Origin: CAVVZJ01 sp963752755
Lineage (GTDB): Bacteria > Planctomycetota > Planctomycetia > Isosphaerales > Isosphaeraceae
Length of the DNA: 64,000 nt
Assembly (NCBI GenBank): GCA_963752755.1
Contig: CAVVZJ010000010.1
Span: 310,001 to 374,000 of the forward strand
Direction of reading: 5' to 3'
The notes beneath the pieces were generated by a model that saw nothing but the letters and a program-made list of their open reading frames with translations, made no database searches and was not told the DNA's origin. Every line of letters starts with the position of its first letter. Position 1 is the stretch's first letter. A program made the position numbers and the translations under genes. Below, piece by piece: positions 61,001-64,000 of this stretch.

Positions 61001-62227
61001 ACGGCCGGGCCGGAGACGCCGAGGCGTCGGCCCACGTCCCGGATCTCCTCGGTAGTCGGCGGCTCCGGTTCGGGCGGGACCGTTGCGGGCTTCGACCAGA
61101 GGAGCAGATAGGCCGCGATGTCCCGGGCCTGGTCGGGGCTCAGTGGCAGGCGCGGCATGCGGCCGTCGGGGTAGCGGGCGTGGGGATTGGCGAGGAAGGC
61201 GGCCAGGTCCTCAGCCCCCAATCGGTCGGCCAGGCCGTCGAGCGGAAGCCGGCCCGGGTCGCCGGTCTCGGTGCGGGCGTCGTCGAGGTCGGGGACGAGG
61301 TGGCAGGCTGCGCATCCGAGCCCGAGGAAGGCCCGCCGACCCGCCCGGTGGTCGCCGCGAGGCGGGCGGTCTTCCGGCCTGCTCTTGCCGGCCCGAGCCA
61401 GGGAGTCGGCGAGGATCCAGCGTTCGACGAACCCGCGGCGATCGGCGGAGAAGAGAGCGGGCATTCGCGCCGTCGGGCGGACGGCGGCCGGCTCGTCCAG
61501 CCAGTGCAACACCCAGTCGCGACGGAGTCGCCGTCCGGCGTCGGCCAGCGAGGGGCCGGGCGGGGGCTCGGTCACGCCGGGGACGGCCGACGGATGGCAG
61601 CGGGCACAGCCCAAGCGGACGACGACCGCGCGCCCGCGTTCCGCCCTCTGCTCCTGCTTCACCGCGTCGGAGACCTCGGCCGGGAGGTGGCCGAGTCGCC
61701 AGGCCGGCAGCGGCTCGCGGGCGAAGCCGGCCCCTTCCCAGAAGATCTGGAGCCGCGGGGACGTCGGCGAGCGAACGGTAACGGATCTTGATCCGGTAGA
61801 AACCAAAATCGCGCTCCAGGGACTCGGAGGGACCGACCGGCTCGGACTCGTCCTGGCTGCGGCTGCGGAGCACCGTGAGGCCGTCAAAATCGATCTGAAG
61901 CTCGCCGCCGAGCTGGGCCCGGAAGCGGATCGGGCCCGGTTCCCGCACCAGAATCAGGCCGTCCCAGGCCGCCTCGAACGGCCCGGACGGCAGCCGTGGG
62001 TGGGGACTGGAGCGGCCCAGGTAGAACGCCGGTTTCGGGTCGATCCGGTGGAGCGTGGCGTCAGTTTCGACCAGGGAGCGGTACGAGGCGAGCAGGCCGG
62101 GGCGTACGACCTCGGGCTCGATCTCGTCGGCGCCGGGTGCAGCCGTTGAGGTCAGGAGGGCCATCGCCAGGGCGAGGCCGAAGGTCGGGAGTCGGGCCGG
62201 GCCAAGGAGCGGCGGGTCACTTTGCAT
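58067..62227 (-). pseudogene. giant multihaem cytochrome c / propeller protein, two frameshifts
   Basis: Three frames make one roughly 1380-residue exported protein. The first (ATG 62227) has a signal peptide (LPTFGLALAMALLTSTAAPG) and a PA14-like domain (GLLASYRSLVETDATLHRID). After a shift near 61760, five haem-binding motifs follow in the second frame: CARCH, CAACH, CHSCH, CVRCH and CIACH. After a shift in a six-C run near 59640, a beta-propeller follows in the third frame (MPGALAVHPKDGRVFVASLK, GDGTADRFDRVAALPHGVAD, NPLGWCVGPEGGVFFTDNQG). It is probably an extracytoplasmic dehydrogenase or electron-transfer protein. Both breaks are single-base indels, so a sequencing-error explanation is open. 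Confidence 0.8.
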
Positions 62228-62398
62228 GATGCCAGATATACGACAACGGTGCGGTCGGGGCAACTCGCGTCCGACCGCGGCCGGGGCGGCGGCGTGCTGT
62301 GAGTGCCCGGCGGTGGTCCCTGGCCCGGAGCCGGGAGATGGATTATGACTATCGGGAGTCGTGATCTCGCTGGACCTCGATCGGGACCGGAGAACCTC

Positions 62399-64000
62399 AT
62401 GCGCTCACGCTTCTCGATCCTCTGTCCCCTCGCCCTCGCTTCGTTGATCGCAGGCTCGGCTCGTGGGGAATTGTCGGCCGGGGCCGTCACGGTGGACGTC
62501 ACGCCGAAGTCGCTCCCCGTCCTGGTCAACGGGGGAATGCTCAGCAGGAAGGCCAATCAGGTCAAGACCCCGCTCCACGCTCGGGCGCTGGTCCTGGACG
62601 ACGGCGACGATCGGCTCGCGATCATCGTCGTCGATAGCTGCATGATGCCCCGGCCGCTCCTGGACGAGGTGAAGGCGGAGGCGAGTTCACGCACCAGAAT
62701 CAAGGCCGACCACATCCTGATCTCGGCGACTCATGCGCACAGCGTGCCGTCCAGCATGGGCTGCCTCGGCACCGAGGCCGACCCGTCGTACGTACCGTTC
62801 CTCCGAGGGAAGCTCGTCGAGGCGATCGCGGCGGCGGAGAAGAACCTGGAGCCGGCGCGCGTCGGATGGGGGGTTGCCAATGCCGCCGAGTACACGGCCC
62901 TGAGGCGCTGGGTCCGACGGCCTGACCGCGTCGCCGAGGACCCGTTCGGCAACCCGACCGTGCGGGCCAACATGCACGCCGGCCGCAACTGGGACGACGT
63001 CACCGGCGAGTCCGGCCCGGAAGACCCGGCCCTCTCGCTGATCGCCGTCCAGGCGCACGACGGGCGACCGCTGGCCGTCCTGGCCAACTTCTCCATGCAC
63101 TACTTCGGCGATCAGGCCCTGAGCGCCGACTACTTCGGCCTCTTCTGCGAGGGGTTGAAGGCCCGACTCGCAGACGGCTCGGACGGCGGGAAGCCGCCGT
63201 TCGTCGGCCTGATGTCGCACGGTTGCAGCGGCGACATCTGGCGCATGGATTACACGAAGCCGCCGGGGTCCCGCGGCGAGGATCTGACGATCCAATCGTA
63301 TTCACGGAAATTGATCGATCTCGCCGCCGGCGCCTATGAGAAGATCGAGTTCCACGACGACGCGGACCTCGCGATGGCCGAGGCGAGGCTGAAGCTCCGC
63401 TATCGCGTGCCCGACCAGCAGCGGCTCGAATGGGCGCGTCGCATTGTGGAGACCATGGGCGACCAGCCCCCGAAGGACCAGCGCGAGGTCTATGCCCGCG
63501 AGCAGGTCATCCTCCACGAGCGGCAGTCCACCGAGGTTGTCGTGCAGGCGATCCGGATCGGCGACATCGCGATCGCGACGACGCCAACGGAGACGTACGC
63601 GCTGAGCGGCCTGAAGATCAAGCTCCAGAGCCCGTTGCCGCGGACGATGGTGATCGAGCTGGCGAACGGCGGCGACGGTTACATCCCGCCGCCAGAGCAG
63701 CACCGCCTGGGCGGCTACAACACCTGGGCCGCGCGCTCGGCCGGGCTGGAGGTCCAGGCCGAGCCGAAGATCGTCGAGGCGGCCCTGTCCTTGCTGGAGG
63801 TCGTCGCCGGTCGAGAGCGGACGGCGTATCGCCAACCCCGCGGCGCGGCGGCGGAGGCCATCCTCGCCCTGCGCCCCGTCGGCTACTGGCGGCTCGACGA
63901 GTTCGCCGGCCCGAGGGCCCTCGATCAGATGGGCCATCACGACGCCCTTTACGAGCCGGGGGTTGTGTTCTTCCTCGAAGGCCCCCGGTCCAAGGCGTTC
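62399..64000 (+). CDS. neutral/alkaline ceramidase-like protein with LamG domain, 3' partial
   Basis: ATG 62399 with CGGAGAA upstream; open to the window end (534 codons visible). Signal peptide RFSILCPLALASLIAGSARG. The body resembles planctomycete neutral/alkaline ceramidase-like proteins: GAVTVDVTPKSLPVLVNGG, ARALVLDDGDDRLAIIVVDS, ISATHAHSVPSSMGCLG (metal His pair), NFSMHYFGDQALSADYFGLF, LMSHGCSGDIWRMDY and ELANGGDGYIPPPEQHRLGG. From about residue 490, AILALRPVGYWRLDEFAGP starts a LamG/concanavalin-like domain. It probably hydrolyses an amide or ester bond outside the cytoplasm. Divergent from the cytochrome gene with a 171-base shared promoter region. Confidence 0.85.
   Translation, partial: MRSRFSILCPLALASLIAGSARGELSAGAVTVDVTPKSLPVLVNGGMLSRKANQVKTPLHARALVLDDGDDRLAIIVVDSCMMPRPLLDEVKAEASSRTRIKADHILISATHAHSVPSSMGCLGTEADPSYVPFLRGKLVEAIAAAEKNLEPARVGWGVANAAEYTALRRWVRRPDRVAEDPFGNPTVRANMHAGRNWDDVTGESGPEDPALSLIAVQAHDGRPLAVLANFSMHYFGDQALSADYFGLFCEGLKARLADGSDGGKPPFVGLMSHGCSGDIWRMDYTKPPGSRGEDLTIQSYSRKLIDLAAGAYEKIEFHDDADLAMAEARLKLRYRVPDQQRLEWARRIVETMGDQPPKDQREVYAREQVILHERQSTEVVVQAIRIGDIAIATTPTETYALSGLKIKLQSPLPRTMVIELANGGDGYIPPPEQHRLGGYNTWAARSAGLEVQAEPKIVEAALSLLEVVAGRERTAYRQPRGAAAEAILALRPVGYWRLDEFAGPRALDQMGHHDALYEPGVVFFLEGPRSKAF

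Noticed and set aside
58064..61791. Long plus-strand open frames of 574 and 726 codons
   Set aside because: Antisense to the haem and propeller domains of the giant cytochrome gene, whose motifs are unmistakable on the minus strand.

Overview
The window is high-GC DNA of planctomycete type (order Isosphaerales or Gemmatales by inference). The lineage markers are an ECF sigma factor translationally coupled to a huge Ser/Thr kinase with WD40 repeats, a TIGR03067-type secreted protein, PEP-CTERM sorting signals, LamG and multihaem-cytochrome/propeller giants, Tat-exported sugar-related enzymes and very dense insertion sequences. No rRNA, replication origin or CRISPR array is visible. There is one tRNA.

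Layout. 1-1.9 kb: the end of a glycosyltransferase, then a chimera of two dead transposases. 1.9-7.5 kb: kinase and sigma operon (minus strand). 7.9-21.1 kb: an insertion-sequence pile-up in which most element ends can be read exactly. An IS630 ends an RTX-repeat gene. An IS4 element has an 11-bp target duplication. An ISXO2-like element sits inside one arm of a 263-bp inverted repeat that flanks a dead ISAzo13 transposase. An IS701 transposase is cut up by IS4 (12-bp duplication, itself hit by an IS5/IS427 element), IS3/IS407 and ISKra4 (9-bp duplication). 21.1-24.3 kb: a small island with tRNA-Val, a tyrosine integrase that has lost a catalytic Arg, an excisionase-like gene and a minus-strand run of small unknown and membrane genes. 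24.3-28.8 kb: three more transposons.

29-39 kb is mostly ordinary metabolism: CoA-acylating semialdehyde dehydrogenase with an aldo/keto reductase, a secreted polysaccharide deacetylase, then a plus-strand cluster (LamG-nitrilase, beta-propeller glycosidase-like protein, amidohydrolase). Two almost identical 172-bp MITEs (28.9 and 39.8 kb) carry the terminal repeats of the ISXO2-like element at 11-12 kb, which probably mobilised them. 40.6-48.9 kb holds a decayed tripartite RND efflux locus: TolC and adaptor broken, permease nearly intact, and a histidine kinase fused by deletion and cut by a stop codon.

The most notable region is 49.97-54.06 kb. Five roughly 100-bp imperfect palindromes begin with gcctaac and end with gttaggc. 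They separate a tandem series of small minus-strand genes, each lying just upstream of one palindrome. This is the architecture of integron attC sites and gene cassettes without an integrase in view (a CALIN). Next to it is a RAYT-like transposase flanked by inverted REP-like hairpins, with a third copy inside the array.

54.5-64 kb: a conserved hypothetical gene, a PhoD-type phosphatase, a small unknown, a giant five-haem cytochrome/propeller gene split by two frameshifts, and a divergent ceramidase-like gene running off the end. Single-base indels are unusually common, often in homopolymers, so part of the apparent decay could be sequencing error.
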